DNA from: an uncultured Ruminococcus sp.
GTDB lineage: Bacteria > Bacillota > Clostridia > Oscillospirales > Ruminococcaceae
DNA length: 64,000 bases
Direction of reading: 5' to 3'
Assembly (NCBI GenBank): GCA_902788785.1
Contig: CADALT010000005.1
Coordinates: 1-64,000 of the forward strand
In this document: positions 14,843-24,615 of the stretch, piece by piece
Numbering within the stretch: the first letter of the stretch is position 1
How the letters are laid out: every line of letters begins with the position of its first letter
Made by a program: the position numbers and the translations under genes
Notes under the pieces: generated by a model
Databases searched by the model: none
Seen by the model: only the letters and a program-made list of their open reading frames with translations
Told to the model about the DNA's origin: nothing

Positions 14843-15580
14843 ATGGCAAAATATGCGATAGAAGTAAACAACGTTGGCATGAAGTTCAACCTCAGTCAGG
14901 AAAAGCTGGACAGCCTTAAAGAATATGTGATAAAGATGGTCAAGGGTGAGTTGAAGTACAACGAATTCTGGGCGCTCAAAAATGTCAGCTTCAAGGTGGA
15001 AAAGGGCGACCGTGTGGGCATACTTGGTCTTAATGGCGCAGGCAAGAGTACGCTTTTGAAAGTTATCGCAGGCGTGTTCAAGCCCACCGAAGGTCAGGTC
15101 ATCCGCCACGGCAGACTGGTACCTTTGCTGGAGCTGGGTGCAGGGTTTGACTCACAGTACACGGGTGCGGAAAACATCTACCTTTACAGCGCTGTGCTGG
15201 GGTATCCGAAATCTTTCGTTGACGAAAAGTTTGATGAGATCGTCAAGTTCGCTGAGCTTGAAAAGTTCATTGATGTGCCTATAAAGAACTACTCATCGGG
15301 TATGAAAACAAGACTTGGTTTTTCCATCGCAACACAGGTCGAGCCCGACATACTGATACTGGACGAGGTACTCTCCGTGGGCGATGCAAAGTTCCGCAAG
15401 AAGAGCGAAGCTAAGATAATGAGTATGTTCAAATCCGAGGTAACAGTGCTGTTCGTATCGCACTCGCTGGATCAGGTAAAGCGTCTTTGCAACAAAGCGA
15501 TACTCCTTGAACACGGTCAGCTGGTGGCAGCAGGCAGCATAGATGAGGTCGCTAAGATATACGAGGAAAAGACAAAATAA
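14843..15580 (+). CDS. ABC exporter ATP-binding subunit (Wzt/TagH-like)
   Basis: The 245-residue protein carries Walker A (GLNGAGKST), a Q-loop region, the signature YSSGMKTRLGF and Walker B with ILILDEVLSVGDAKF, the last being typical of the polysaccharide-export group. The N-terminal extension before the core also fits TagH/Wzt. It stops at the end of the nucleotide-binding domain and lacks the C-terminal sugar-binding domain of long Wzt proteins. It drives export together with the preceding permease. Confidence 0.92.
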   Translation: MAKYAIEVNNVGMKFNLSQEKLDSLKEYVIKMVKGELKYNEFWALKNVSFKVEKGDRVGILGLNGAGKSTLLKVIAGVFKPTEGQVIRHGRLVPLLELGAGFDSQYTGAENIYLYSAVLGYPKSFVDEKFDEIVKFAELEKFIDVPIKNYSSGMKTRLGFSIATQVEPDILILDEVLSVGDAKFRKKSEAKIMSMFKSEVTVLFVSHSLDQVKRLCNKAILLEHGQLVAAGSIDEVAKIYEEKTK

Positions 15581-15585
15581 GTACA

Positions 15586-15620
15586 AAAAAGAGGACAGTA
15601 AAAAACTGTCCTCTTTAAAT
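15586..15620. terminator. Bidirectional terminator
   Basis: GAGGACAGT (15591-15599) pairs with ACTGTCCTC (15605-15613), with A and T runs on either side. It separates the exporter operon from the convergent c-di-GMP genes. Confidence 0.8.
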
Positions 15621-15648
15621 ATATTTAACGGCATAAATATTGCATTTA

Positions 15649-17061
15649 TCAGCGGTATCTGCGCTCGGGGAAGCGTTTATAGTATTCTTCCTTATCGGCA
15701 TACATACGCTCGTCGGCTTCTTTCATATCTTCTCTGATATCATTTCTGCCGTTGTCATTGCAGCAGCCTATGGCAAAGCTGCCTGTGTCTTCGGTATAAG
15801 AATAGCTGCGGATACGCTCGATGGCGCTTTCAAACTTCGCATCATCCATATTTGAGATAATTAGCATGAACTCATCTCCGCCTGCACGGTATATCTCCTG
15901 ACCTCTGAACGCATCCTGCAAAGCCAGGGCTGCGCTTTTCAGCATCAGGTCACCTGCGTTATGACCGCTCTGGTCATTGACTTTTTTTAGTCCGTTCATG
16001 TCGGCAAATACCACTCTCAGACTATCGGGATATTTATCCTCGCCGCTTGTAAGCCTGATAACACGGTTGTTCATGGCATTGCGATTGCGCACACCTGTGA
16101 GCAGGTCGATAGAGCTTAATATCTCCAGCTGTTTTACCATCTGATAGTTGGCTATCTCGGAGGCTATGAAATATGTGGTAAGTTCAAGAGTCTCTCTGAT
16201 GGTGATGGTGTTCTCATCATCAAAATCAGTTACCCAGATATAGCCCTTTGTCTCGCCGTTATATCTCAGGGGGAACAGCACCAGCTTTTCCATATCATAC
16301 TGTTTCAGCGACTCGTACCACACGGGGTTGCGCTGTTTGAGCACCTGCATATCACGCTCGTTCTTTATCATGAGATAGTCGCTGCCTGCAAGAGTATCAT
16401 CCCATGTGACAACTATATCATAGAAAGATTCGTCGATAATATTCTCGATGGGTCCCAGCGGACCTTCAACAACATGGCTGTCACTGAGAAGTTCGCAGGT
16501 ACCGGCACTGAAATCGGTCAGCAGCAGACAGCATCTGTTTGCGTTGCACATCTTTCGGATATCCGAAACAACTTCGTCGATGGCGCTCTTGAAATCCGTC
16601 GCACCACGCAGCTTTATACAGGTCTGCAAAACATTCGATGCGATGTTCAGGGGGATATTGGACATAAGCCCTGTATCGGCATTCATGGTTATCTCGTAGG
16701 TATAGGTGCAGTAGCCTATATTCTCGTCATCGCTGACCACGGGCATGAAGAACAGGTTGAACCAGAAATTCACTCTCGGTGGCTGCACGTAGGTATGCAG
16801 TATCTCCTTCTTGACCGCTGCACGGTAGCAGAATTCCTCAAAGTTAAGATCCTCGGGAAAATACTTGGTATACAGCGAATTGGGCACAAAGACTTTCTCC
16901 TTGGCAAGTTCGGCCGCTTCGTCCGAATTGCGCTCGATAGAGTCTATATAAGCCTGATTACCCGTAACTATCCTTATATCGCCGTAGCCGTCGGGCTTTT
17001 TTTCAACTGACATTATGCAGGAAACGGAATCGCAATTATTGATAAAATTTTGAAGGTCCAT
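15649..17061 (-). CDS. Diguanylate cyclase with PAS-like and GAF-like sensor domains
   Basis: The 470-residue cytoplasmic protein begins with a PAS-like region (about 1-140, IVTGNQAYIDSIERN), continues with a GAF-like domain (about 150-310) and ends with a GGDEF domain. The active site RAGGDEFMLI is intact, and DLLTGVRNRNAMNNR begins the domain, so it should make c-di-GMP from two GTP. I see no RxxD inhibitory site where expected. It lies 9 bp behind the EAL gene, in one operon; a synthase and a hydrolase are thus expressed together. Confidence 0.9.
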   Translation of the reverse strand: MDLQNFINNCDSVSCIMSVEKKPDGYGDIRIVTGNQAYIDSIERNSDEAAELAKEKVFVPNSLYTKYFPEDLNFEEFCYRAAVKKEILHTYVQPPRVNFWFNLFFMPVVSDDENIGYCTYTYEITMNADTGLMSNIPLNIASNVLQTCIKLRGATDFKSAIDEVVSDIRKMCNANRCCLLLTDFSAGTCELLSDSHVVEGPLGPIENIIDESFYDIVVTWDDTLAGSDYLMIKNERDMQVLKQRNPVWYESLKQYDMEKLVLFPLRYNGETKGYIWVTDFDDENTITIRETLELTTYFIASEIANYQMVKQLEILSSIDLLTGVRNRNAMNNRVIRLTSGEDKYPDSLRVVFADMNGLKKVNDQSGHNAGDLMLKSAALALQDAFRGQEIYRAGGDEFMLIISNMDDAKFESAIERIRSYSYTEDTGSFAIGCCNDNGRNDIREDMKEADERMYADKEEYYKRFPERRYR

Positions 17062-17070
17062 CGTATTACC

Positions 17071-19089
17071 TCACTTTGTAGATTTATTTTCAGGTCCGTA
17101 TGCCTTTGAGAATGTCAGCACACCTTTGCTGACAAGTTCGCTAAGCTGTTCTTTCGGGACGGGTCTGCTAAAGAGATATCCCTGCGCCCTGCAGCAGCCT
17201 ATCTCTCGGAGAAACTCAAACTGCTCCTCGGTCTCAACGCCCTCGGTGAGAGATACCATGTTAAGCTGTTTTGTAAGTTCCACGATATTCTTCATTATGG
17301 GCAGTATCTTGTTATTCTCCCCGAAGCCCGCAAGGAACTTCATATCTATTTTTAGCACATCGAACTCATAATCTTTCAGTACATTCATCGACGAGTAGCC
17401 GCTGCCGAAATCATCGAGCCATATCTTATAGCCCGACCCGTGCAGTTTCGCCATCGCATCATTAAGAAGATCCTGCCGGTCATTGAGTGCGCTCTCGGTT
17501 ATCTCCACATCGAGAAATTCTTTCGGCACATCATAGCGTTTTGCCGTTTCTTTCAGGATACCGACTATGTCGCAAAGCTCAAAATCCAGCCTTGAAAAAT
17601 TCAGCGAAACGGGCACGACAGTTTTTCCGTCGTCAACAGCTTGTCTGTGGTCACGACATACCTGCTCGGTGATACAGATATCGAGCTTATGTATCTGCCT
17701 GTATTCTTCAAGGATATCAATGAACACACCGGGCGGCAGCAGTCCGTGGATAGGGTCCTGCCATCTTGCCAGAGCTTCAAGCCCCGTTACCTCACGGGTA
17801 GCTGTATCTATAACAGGCTGATAATAGACCTTGATATAGCCGTTATCTATGGCATTATCGAAATTATTCACGATATAATGCTTCAGCTTGAGCTTATCCT
17901 CCAGCTTCTTATCATACCAGCGCAGAGAATTATTATAATGCTTTTTGATCTCTGCACAGGCAAATCTTGCTCTGTCGCAGGCAAGGCTGGGGTCGCACTG
18001 TACATCCGCAGGTCTGTATGCGCCGCATTTGAGCTGCAAACTTACTTCGCCCTGCAGCTGAGTCACCTTGCGTGAAAGCGCCTCCGCCTTAGCTTCAAGG
18101 TCATCATCATAGGTCAGCACAACGAAATGGTCATCAGAAAACCTTGCTACCAGCGAATCGGGAAAAGCCTCGACCAGTATATGCGCCCAGTTTTTCAAAA
18201 GCTCATTGCCCATATGGAAACCGTATTTCTGGTTATAGGACTTGAAATTCTCGATATCGAAAAACAAATAGACCGCCTTTTCGCCAAGTGCTGCGGCTTC
18301 CATCTGCTTTTGTGCCTCCTGCCTGAAAAACACCATGTTGTTGATGCCTGTAAGCTCGTCCTCCATGGAGATGCGGCTGAGGTGAGAATTCATTTTTTCA
18401 AGGTTCTCGTCCTTTATCGCCTGGGACATGGTCTTATTGTAATTGGCGATACAGAACATCATCGTGGAGAGCCACATGGTAAAGCCGTTTATCTGTGTGG
18501 CGATGGTAAGTCCGCTTGTACCTGTGTTGAAGGCAGGCATATTATCTATCTTATAGAAAAAATAGAGATACGAACTCGTCAGCACCAGAAAGCCCGTAAC
18601 AGGTCGCCAGATAAGCAGGCAGACCACGAAAAGCTCCATGGTAAGGAATGTAAGTATCTGCTCGCCCTTTGCATAGTCCTGTGCAGAGATTGTTATGCCG
18701 AAGTATATACAGATGAATGAGAACACCCATTTTATCGTAAGCCCCAGCCACTTCTTATCACGCTTGCCAAGATTATACCTCACAGCATATATAAGCATAG
18801 CTGTACCTGCACCCAGCAGCATGAAATAGTTGGAGTAATACTTCTCGAACAGATGGGGCAGATCATCAATAAGATCATTCTTGACCACGGTGATAGTCAG
18901 CCTGATTATCATCCATACTTCAAGCACGATAACGACCACCGACATATATATACTGGCTTTCATATTCGCAGCAAAGAAATGTTCACGCACATAGCGGCTG
19001 TGCTTATTCAGACCAAGGCTGTTCTGCACAGCTCTGCCAATCTCTTTGAACCTGTTTTTGTCCATCACATCACCGCCATTCCCCTGCAT
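17071..19089 (-). CDS. Membrane c-di-GMP phosphodiesterase with degenerate GGDEF and EAL domains
   Basis: The 672-residue protein has about six membrane spans in the first 220 residues. A GGDEF-type domain follows (about 245-400), but its active site reads ARFSDDHF, so it cannot be a cyclase and may act as a regulatory GTP-binding domain. The EAL domain (about 410-655) is well conserved: LEALARW, LDDFGSGYSSM, DVLKIDMKFL and EGVETEEQ. It should hydrolyse c-di-GMP to pGpG. AAAGGATGTAA precedes the chosen ATG; a second ATG eight codons later is possible. It heads an operon with the cyclase gene. Confidence 0.9.
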   Translation of the reverse strand: MQGNGGDVMDKNRFKEIGRAVQNSLGLNKHSRYVREHFFAANMKASIYMSVVVIVLEVWMIIRLTITVVKNDLIDDLPHLFEKYYSNYFMLLGAGTAMLIYAVRYNLGKRDKKWLGLTIKWVFSFICIYFGITISAQDYAKGEQILTFLTMELFVVCLLIWRPVTGFLVLTSSYLYFFYKIDNMPAFNTGTSGLTIATQINGFTMWLSTMMFCIANYNKTMSQAIKDENLEKMNSHLSRISMEDELTGINNMVFFRQEAQKQMEAAALGEKAVYLFFDIENFKSYNQKYGFHMGNELLKNWAHILVEAFPDSLVARFSDDHFVVLTYDDDLEAKAEALSRKVTQLQGEVSLQLKCGAYRPADVQCDPSLACDRARFACAEIKKHYNNSLRWYDKKLEDKLKLKHYIVNNFDNAIDNGYIKVYYQPVIDTATREVTGLEALARWQDPIHGLLPPGVFIDILEEYRQIHKLDICITEQVCRDHRQAVDDGKTVVPVSLNFSRLDFELCDIVGILKETAKRYDVPKEFLDVEITESALNDRQDLLNDAMAKLHGSGYKIWLDDFGSGYSSMNVLKDYEFDVLKIDMKFLAGFGENNKILPIMKNIVELTKQLNMVSLTEGVETEEQFEFLREIGCCRAQGYLFSRPVPKEQLSELVSKGVLTFSKAYGPENKSTK

Positions 19090-19107
19090 TTACATCCTTT
19101 TATCTAC

Positions 19108-19136
19108 ATTATAATACAAGAATGGCAATTTGTCAA
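19108..19136 (-). promoter_or_regulatory. Promoter of the c-di-GMP operon
   Basis: On the minus strand TTGACA (19131-19136) and TATAAT (19108-19113) lie 17 bases apart, close to the start codon. Confidence 0.85.
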
Positions 19137-19212
19137 GTTTAATATAAATTTAAGCAATTAAACTTATTTTTTCGTGATAGTCAACTAATTGCGCAATGCG
19201 ATTTCATCAATT

Positions 19213-19710
19213 TTATCTATGCACATTTTTTTGACGCAGCAGCGCAGATGCGGCTATCATAAGCGAGATAAAGCAGGCAAGCAATACCCCTGTTGCAGCG
19301 CCGCAGGAGTCCACGACAACGTCCCTTATCATGCCTGCCCTGCCCGGCACGAACAGCTGATGGAACTCATCCGTGGCGGCATATACCACGCAGAAGATAA
19401 GCGCCGCAAAATACCTGGGCACGTACTTTTCTATCTTTATAAACGCACCGAATGCCAGCACGCCCATCAGTGCATATTCCGAGAAATGTGCGCCTTTACG
19501 CACCAGAACAGTCAGCAGACTTATGAGTGCCGACTGTTCGGGTAAGCTTTTTTTATCAAACTCATTGAAAAACAGCTTTATCAGCGTATCAACGATAAAG
19601 CCGCTCTGCTCGGAGGAATCGTCCGCAGGCATGGCAGAAAAGATAAATACGCCCACACACATCGCCCCAAGCAGTACCCACCTTATTATCAGCCCTGCCT
19701 TACTCTTCAT
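19213..19710 (-). CDS. VanZ-like membrane protein
   Basis: The protein has about 165 residues. I start it at the ATG 19710-19708 because AAAGGA lies 8 nt upstream; another ATG three codons earlier has no space for a ribosome site. About four membrane spans are seen. The block RKGAHFSEYALMGVLAF and the later YAATDEFHQLFVPGRAGMIRDVVVD are the hallmarks of the VanZ family, known for low-level teicoplanin resistance but mostly of unknown role. Its start overlaps the end of cca by 11 bp. Confidence 0.9.
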   Translation of the reverse strand: MKSKAGLIIRWVLLGAMCVGVFIFSAMPADDSSEQSGFIVDTLIKLFFNEFDKKSLPEQSALISLLTVLVRKGAHFSEYALMGVLAFGAFIKIEKYVPRYFAALIFCVVYAATDEFHQLFVPGRAGMIRDVVVDSCGAATGVLLACFISLMIAASALLRQKNVHR

Positions 19711-21037
19711 GGAAACCATCCTTTATGAACGCCAGCAGTGCGCTATGCTCATTTTCGACCTGCTCATCTATCACCGCAGAAAGCGCAAATTCCAGCGCAG
19801 ACTTTATAGCCCTGCCCTGATAACCCAGCGCCATCATATCATGACCGTTCACCGCAAGGTCGCCCACTTTAAGACAGCAGTTCTCCTGCTCGATCTCATA
19901 AGCTATCTCTTCCAGCTTATCAAGCTCCGCCATTTTTTCTGCCATCATATAGTCTGACTGCGCCGCCGTATCAGCACGCCTTACCTCCAGCCAGTCATAG
20001 AAGAAATCATGATCGTACTTCGACAGAAAGCGCTTTACGGAACGTCGGTTTGCAGGGATACGGTTATCATGCTCCTTGATAAGTGAGGTGACACGCAAAA
20101 GTGTACTGCGTGAGCTTTTCAGCCGCAGCAGTATCTCCTGCGCCATATCTGCACTTGCCAGCTGATGCAGCTTGAAATGGTCGATGCCGTTTTCGTCGGT
20201 GGTCTTTTTCCGAGGTTTGCCGATGTCATGGAAAAGCATGGTAAGGCGCAAATCTTCATCGGGCTCGATATATTCGACACTGCGGCAGATATGCTCATAC
20301 ACATCATAGCAGTGGTGGATATTATGCTGTTCACAGCCGATGCACGGTGCAAGCTCGGGGATTATCACCGTCATAAGGTCGCTGTAGTCAAGCATTATCC
20401 TGCGCACAGCCTTACCGCAGAGCAGTTTTTTCAATTCGGTGAATATCCTCTCCGCAGAGACCGCTGCAAGCAGATGGGACTTTTCCCTCATGGCTGCGGC
20501 AGTATCGGCTTCTATCTCAAAATCAAGTGTCGAGGCAAAGCGCAGCGCCCTCATGATTCGCAGAGCGTCCTCTTCAAATCGGTCAGCTGCACAGCCCACG
20601 CAGCGTATAACACCTTTTTCAAGGTCCTGCGCACCGTCAAACATATCCACCAGACCCTCATCGGGATTATAGCACATGGCATTCACTGTGAAATCACGGC
20701 GTTTCAGGTCTTCGCTGAGTTCACGCTCGAATTTTACGCTGTCGGGACGGCGGTGGTCGGTATACTCGCCATCACTGCGGTAGGTCGTGACCTCCACGGG
20801 CATATGCTCGGACATGACAGTTAGCGTGCCGTGTTTTAGCCCTGTTTCGATGGTATGGAAATCGCTGAATATCCTCACCATCTCTTCGGGGACACAGTCG
20901 GTGCACACGTCGTAATCGTGAGGTTTTTTGCCCATCAGCGCATCACGGACACAGCCGCCAACGGTATATGCCTGATAGCCGTTTTGTGTTAATCTATCAA
21001 TGACCGCTGTTACATAGGGCGGTATATTTATCTTCAT
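19700..21037 (-). CDS. cca: CCA-adding tRNA nucleotidyltransferase with HD domain
   Basis: The product of about 445 residues adds or repairs the CCA end of tRNA. The N-terminal polymerase-beta-like head has VGGCVRDALMGKKPHDYDVCTD, followed by the RRDFTVNAM block and the DRFEEDALRIMRALRFAS neck. An HD domain (HHCYDVYEHI, LFHDIGKP) follows, as in many Firmicutes enzymes. GGAGGT lies 5 nt before the chosen ATG at 21037; an earlier ATG overlapping the upstream stop has no ribosome site. It belongs to a minus-strand operon coaBC, galactosidase, cca, vanZ-like. Confidence 0.93.
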   Translation of the reverse strand: MKINIPPYVTAVIDRLTQNGYQAYTVGGCVRDALMGKKPHDYDVCTDCVPEEMVRIFSDFHTIETGLKHGTLTVMSEHMPVEVTTYRSDGEYTDHRRPDSVKFERELSEDLKRRDFTVNAMCYNPDEGLVDMFDGAQDLEKGVIRCVGCAADRFEEDALRIMRALRFASTLDFEIEADTAAAMREKSHLLAAVSAERIFTELKKLLCGKAVRRIMLDYSDLMTVIIPELAPCIGCEQHNIHHCYDVYEHICRSVEYIEPDEDLRLTMLFHDIGKPRKKTTDENGIDHFKLHQLASADMAQEILLRLKSSRSTLLRVTSLIKEHDNRIPANRRSVKRFLSKYDHDFFYDWLEVRRADTAAQSDYMMAEKMAELDKLEEIAYEIEQENCCLKVGDLAVNGHDMMALGYQGRAIKSALEFALSAVIDEQVENEHSALLAFIKDGFHEE

Positions 21038-21048
21038 TTTTACCTCCA

Positions 21049-23142
21049 TCAGATCTCTTCAAGCAAGAAAAGTCTTGCTGTATAAGGCTCGGGGAATTTA
21101 ACACTGAGCGAGCCTGTTTCACTGTTATATCTATAGTCAAATTCGTTGTATGACGGGTATATGCAGGATATGCGCACGGGCTTGCCTTTAAGGTGTGATA
21201 TGGGCAGCACGCAGGTATCCTCACCATCTCTGCGCCAGACAGCCACATAGCTGCGTTTGCCGCAGCGCAGTCCCAGAGATGACCACGAGTCCATAAAATT
21301 GGACTGACCTATGCTCCAGAAAGGCACGCTCTCACGAATATCGCCCCTTATCTTTTTATAGACGCTGATACCCTCTTTGACCAGCGCTTTGCTCTCATCG
21401 GAAAGATCAGCCAGATGACCGCTCTGGTGTATGCGCAGAAGCATTGCGCTGACCATATTGAACACGACCTCTTCCCTGCTGCCGCCCGTCATTGGGAACG
21501 ACCACACGGCTGCCTGTTCGGGACAAACCGCAGAGGGCGCATTTGCGGCGATGGAAGCATAAAGCTTATAGTCCTCCTGGTCAGAGGTGGACTGTAGCGA
21601 ATAGCGTGAAAGCATGGCATAGTCCATTCTCATGCCGCCGCTGGAGCAGTTCTCTATGACCAGCGACTTATGCCTTTTAAACACGCCCTCCAGCCAGCCG
21701 AGGTATGCCCTGTTATGTTCCAGCAGACCGTCACCGCAGCTGTCAGCATTTATCTCGGTGCCGAAGCTTGGTTCGATATTATAGTCCATCTTGATATAGC
21801 CGATGGCATAGTCCTTCACAAGCCTGTCGATGATAGCATCGCAGTGTTTGCGCACTTCGGGATTACGCATATCCAGCTGATACCTGCTCCTGTCGCAGAC
21901 ACGTTTGCCATGGCGCACGAAGAACATATCATCGGGCATTTCTTTTGCTATCGGACAGTTTATGCCCATGGACTCTATCTCCAGCCAAAGCCCGGGTATC
22001 ATGCCTTTTTGGCGGATATAGTCAGTGACCCTGCGAAGTCCCTCAGGGAAACGTTCGCTGCTTTCCTGCCACTCGCCAACGGTATCCCACCACTGACCTG
22101 CTGCATACCAGCCTGCATCAATGACGAAATATTCGCAGCCTGCCTCGGCAGCCGCATCTATCAGGGGATACTCCTTTTCAGCGGTGGGGTCGCCCCAGAG
22201 ACAGTTCATATAATCGTTGAAGATAACGGGCAGATCTCTGTTATCGTTATTGCGGCGGCGGATGAGCCTACGGTATCGGGTGAGGGCTGCCACGGCGCCG
22301 TCAAAGCCGCTGTTCACGGCACATACCGCACAGGCAGCAGACTCAAAATGTCCGCCTGCTTCAAGTTCCTTCGACCAGTGGGAATGGAGTTCATCGGGAC
22401 CCGAAATCGCCAGATACATATGTCCGCTGATGTCGGAGATCTCCCAGTGCCACGAGCCGTTATGCTCGATCTGCCATGCAAGCAGCGAGCCTGTTTCGGT
22501 ATTTTCCAGCGTGCCCATGGGAATATATTCCTTCGTTGACCAGCTGCCCGTGTTTGTCACATCAAAGACCTTTGACGAACGCTGCGCCAGTCCCATGCCC
22601 ACCTCATCGAGGCTGTAAAAGCGCCACTGTATCTCTTTCTGCCAGGCGTTATGGCAGACACCTATCCTGAGTTTTTCATCGGCTGTGCGCAAGCCCTCTT
22701 TTTCTATGCCCGACAGCATAAATGATGATACGTACTCAATTGTACGTTTTTCTGTACCGTTATTATATACATCGGTATAGCACCTCACTACGGGCAGACC
22801 TGTATAAAACTGCATATGCGACACAGTTTCCAGCCCTGTTTCGGGGTCAAAGCAGGTTATATCGAGCCTGCGCCCCTGAGAGTTGTTGGTGTCGCTGAAA
22901 GCCTTATACTTCATGCGTGTGCCGGGAGCTGTCTCGGCATACTTATTGCCGTGGCGTGCACCGCTCCTGTCCTCGCCGCTGACCTGTAGCTCGACCACAC
23001 GAAATCCTCTGTCACCATCGGGGGACGTTATATCATTCTCATCAAACTGCTGTGCCGAAAAATGCAGCAGCCTGATCTCATTATCATCGTTAATACCGAA
23101 AACGACGTTTATACCGTTCTCGAAGATGTGTATGTGTTTCAT
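21049..23142 (-). CDS. Alpha-galactosidase, glycoside hydrolase family 36
   Basis: The product of 697 residues lacks a signal peptide and should act inside the cell on raffinose-type sugars or galactosides. The barrel has EYFVIDAGWY and GLWLEIE, the nucleophile Asp in YIKMDYN, and the acid/base Asp in SDQEDY, in the usual GH36 order. The start is taken at the ATG 23142 since TGAGGAT lies before it; a GTG four codons earlier lacks space. It begins just after the coaBC stop codon, an unusual partnership between a glycosidase and a cofactor gene. Confidence 0.9.
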   Translation of the reverse strand: MKHIHIFENGINVVFGINDDNEIRLLHFSAQQFDENDITSPDGDRGFRVVELQVSGEDRSGARHGNKYAETAPGTRMKYKAFSDTNNSQGRRLDITCFDPETGLETVSHMQFYTGLPVVRCYTDVYNNGTEKRTIEYVSSFMLSGIEKEGLRTADEKLRIGVCHNAWQKEIQWRFYSLDEVGMGLAQRSSKVFDVTNTGSWSTKEYIPMGTLENTETGSLLAWQIEHNGSWHWEISDISGHMYLAISGPDELHSHWSKELEAGGHFESAACAVCAVNSGFDGAVAALTRYRRLIRRRNNDNRDLPVIFNDYMNCLWGDPTAEKEYPLIDAAAEAGCEYFVIDAGWYAAGQWWDTVGEWQESSERFPEGLRRVTDYIRQKGMIPGLWLEIESMGINCPIAKEMPDDMFFVRHGKRVCDRSRYQLDMRNPEVRKHCDAIIDRLVKDYAIGYIKMDYNIEPSFGTEINADSCGDGLLEHNRAYLGWLEGVFKRHKSLVIENCSSGGMRMDYAMLSRYSLQSTSDQEDYKLYASIAANAPSAVCPEQAAVWSFPMTGGSREEVVFNMVSAMLLRIHQSGHLADLSDESKALVKEGISVYKKIRGDIRESVPFWSIGQSNFMDSWSSLGLRCGKRSYVAVWRRDGEDTCVLPISHLKGKPVRISCIYPSYNEFDYRYNSETGSLSVKFPEPYTARLFLLEEI

Positions 23143-23150
23143 GTTTATCC

Positions 23151-24338
23151 TCACATTTTGCTAAGTTTATCCAGTATCCTGTGGGCGGCAGCTTCCTTGG
23201 TCATCAGCGGAAGCTCCTCTGCGCCGTCCTTGGTTATCATGGTGATGACATTGGTGTCCACGCCGAAGCCTGCGCCCTGTGTACGCAGAGAATTTGCGCA
23301 TATCATATCGCAGTTCTTTTTGTACAGTTTTTTGGACGAGTTTTCTATCACGTTGTCAGTCTCCATGGAGAAACCGCAGATGATCTGACCCGCACGCTTA
23401 TGTTCGCCCAGATAATGCAGTATATCTTTGGTGCGCTTTAATTCTATCTTCATATCATCGTCGGATTTTTTCAGCTTTGAGTCGGCAGTGGTCACGGGAG
23501 TGTAGTCCGCAACGGCGGCTGCCTTTATGATAATGTCCTGTTTTTCGGACAGTTGTGTTACTGCACCGAACATATCCTCAGCCGAAACAACGGGCACATA
23601 CCTTACAAAAGGCGGCAGCTGAGCCTCAACATGGCCTGCCACCAAAGTTACCTCTGCACCACGGAGCATTGCGGCTTTAGCGATGGCTATGCCCATTTTT
23701 CCGCTGGAATGGTTGGTGATGAAACGTACAGGGTCGATGGACTCTCTCGTTGCGCCTGCGGTAACAAGCACTTTTTTGCCAGCAAGGTCTTTCTCACAGG
23801 CTATCTCTTTGAGGATATACTCGTAAAGCACCTCGGGCTCGGGCATCCTGCCGTCACCCATATCGCCGTTTGCCAGCATACCGCTGTCAGGCTCGACAAT
23901 CTCATAGCCGAAGCTTTTGAGTTTTTTGATATTGTCCTGAACGATGGGATTATGGAACATATTATGGTTCATGGCAGGCGAGATGATCTTCCTGCAGGGG
24001 CAAGCCATGACGGTCGTGGTAAGCATATCGTCCGCTATGCCCGAGGCTATCTTGCCTATGACATTTGCCGAGGCAGGGGCTATCATGACGATGTCCGCAC
24101 GCTTGGCAAGCGCTACGTGCTCGACGCTGTACTGAAAATTCCTGTCGAAAGTGTCTATCAGGCACTTATTGCCCAGCAGACTTTCAAAGGTTATGGGATT
24201 TATAAAATTGCACGCATTTGCTGTCATGAGAATGACCACATCTGCCCCCTGTTTTTTGAGCATACGTGCAAGATTTGGTATCTTATATGCGGCAATGGAG
24301 CCTGTAACGCCGATAACTACTGTTTTTCCTGTAAGCAT
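23151..24338 (-). CDS. coaBC: Phosphopantothenoylcysteine synthase/decarboxylase
   Basis: The 395-residue bifunctional enzyme makes 4'-phosphopantetheine for coenzyme A. The N-terminal flavin decarboxylase half (CoaC) shows [10 protein letters not shown], the [19 protein letters not shown] block and PAMNHNM; the C-terminal ligase half (CoaB) begins near 185 with [20 protein letters not shown]. The decarboxylase Cys region reads [20 protein letters not shown] precedes the ATG. It heads the operon and has its own promoter. Confidence 0.95.
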   Translation of the reverse strand: MLTGKTVVIGVTGSIAAYKIPNLARMLKKQGADVVILMTANACNFINPITFESLLGNKCLIDTFDRNFQYSVEHVALAKRADIVMIAPASANVIGKIASGIADDMLTTTVMACPCRKIISPAMNHNMFHNPIVQDNIKKLKSFGYEIVEPDSGMLANGDMGDGRMPEPEVLYEYILKEIACEKDLAGKKVLVTAGATRESIDPVRFITNHSSGKMGIAIAKAAMLRGAEVTLVAGHVEAQLPPFVRYVPVVSAEDMFGAVTQLSEKQDIIIKAAAVADYTPVTTADSKLKKSDDDMKIELKRTKDILHYLGEHKRAGQIICGFSMETDNVIENSSKKLYKKNCDMICANSLRTQGAGFGVDTNVITMITKDGAEELPLMTKEAAAHRILDKLSKM

Positions 24339-24383
24339 AGGTTACCTCCTGTGTACGGATATATTTTTTGAATATCATATATT

Positions 24384-24412
24384 ATTATACCACATTATGC
24401 TCTTGTCCGCAA
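24384..24412 (-). promoter_or_regulatory. Promoter of the coaBC operon
   Basis: On the minus strand TTGCGG (24407-24412) and TATAAT (24384-24389) are 17 bases apart. Confidence 0.6.
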
Positions 24413-24521
24413 GTTCAAACATATGTTTCATTTTATCATCAAAATTCTGTACAGCTGTACTAAAAAATGTGCTTGTATTTGTGAGTGTCCAAAAAAAATC
24501 ATACTAAATTTCAAAAAACTC

Positions 24522-24550
24522 TTGAAATTTCGGGATAACTGTGTTATAAT
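24522..24550 (+). promoter_or_regulatory. Promoter of nrdR
   Basis: TTGAAA (24522-24527) and TATAAT (24545-24550) are 17 bases apart. Confidence 0.8.
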
Positions 24551-24615
24551 GATATTGTAAGAACAAAAAAATGCAGTTTACGCATTCCAATTTCTGACGG
24601 ATAGGAGTTTTACAT

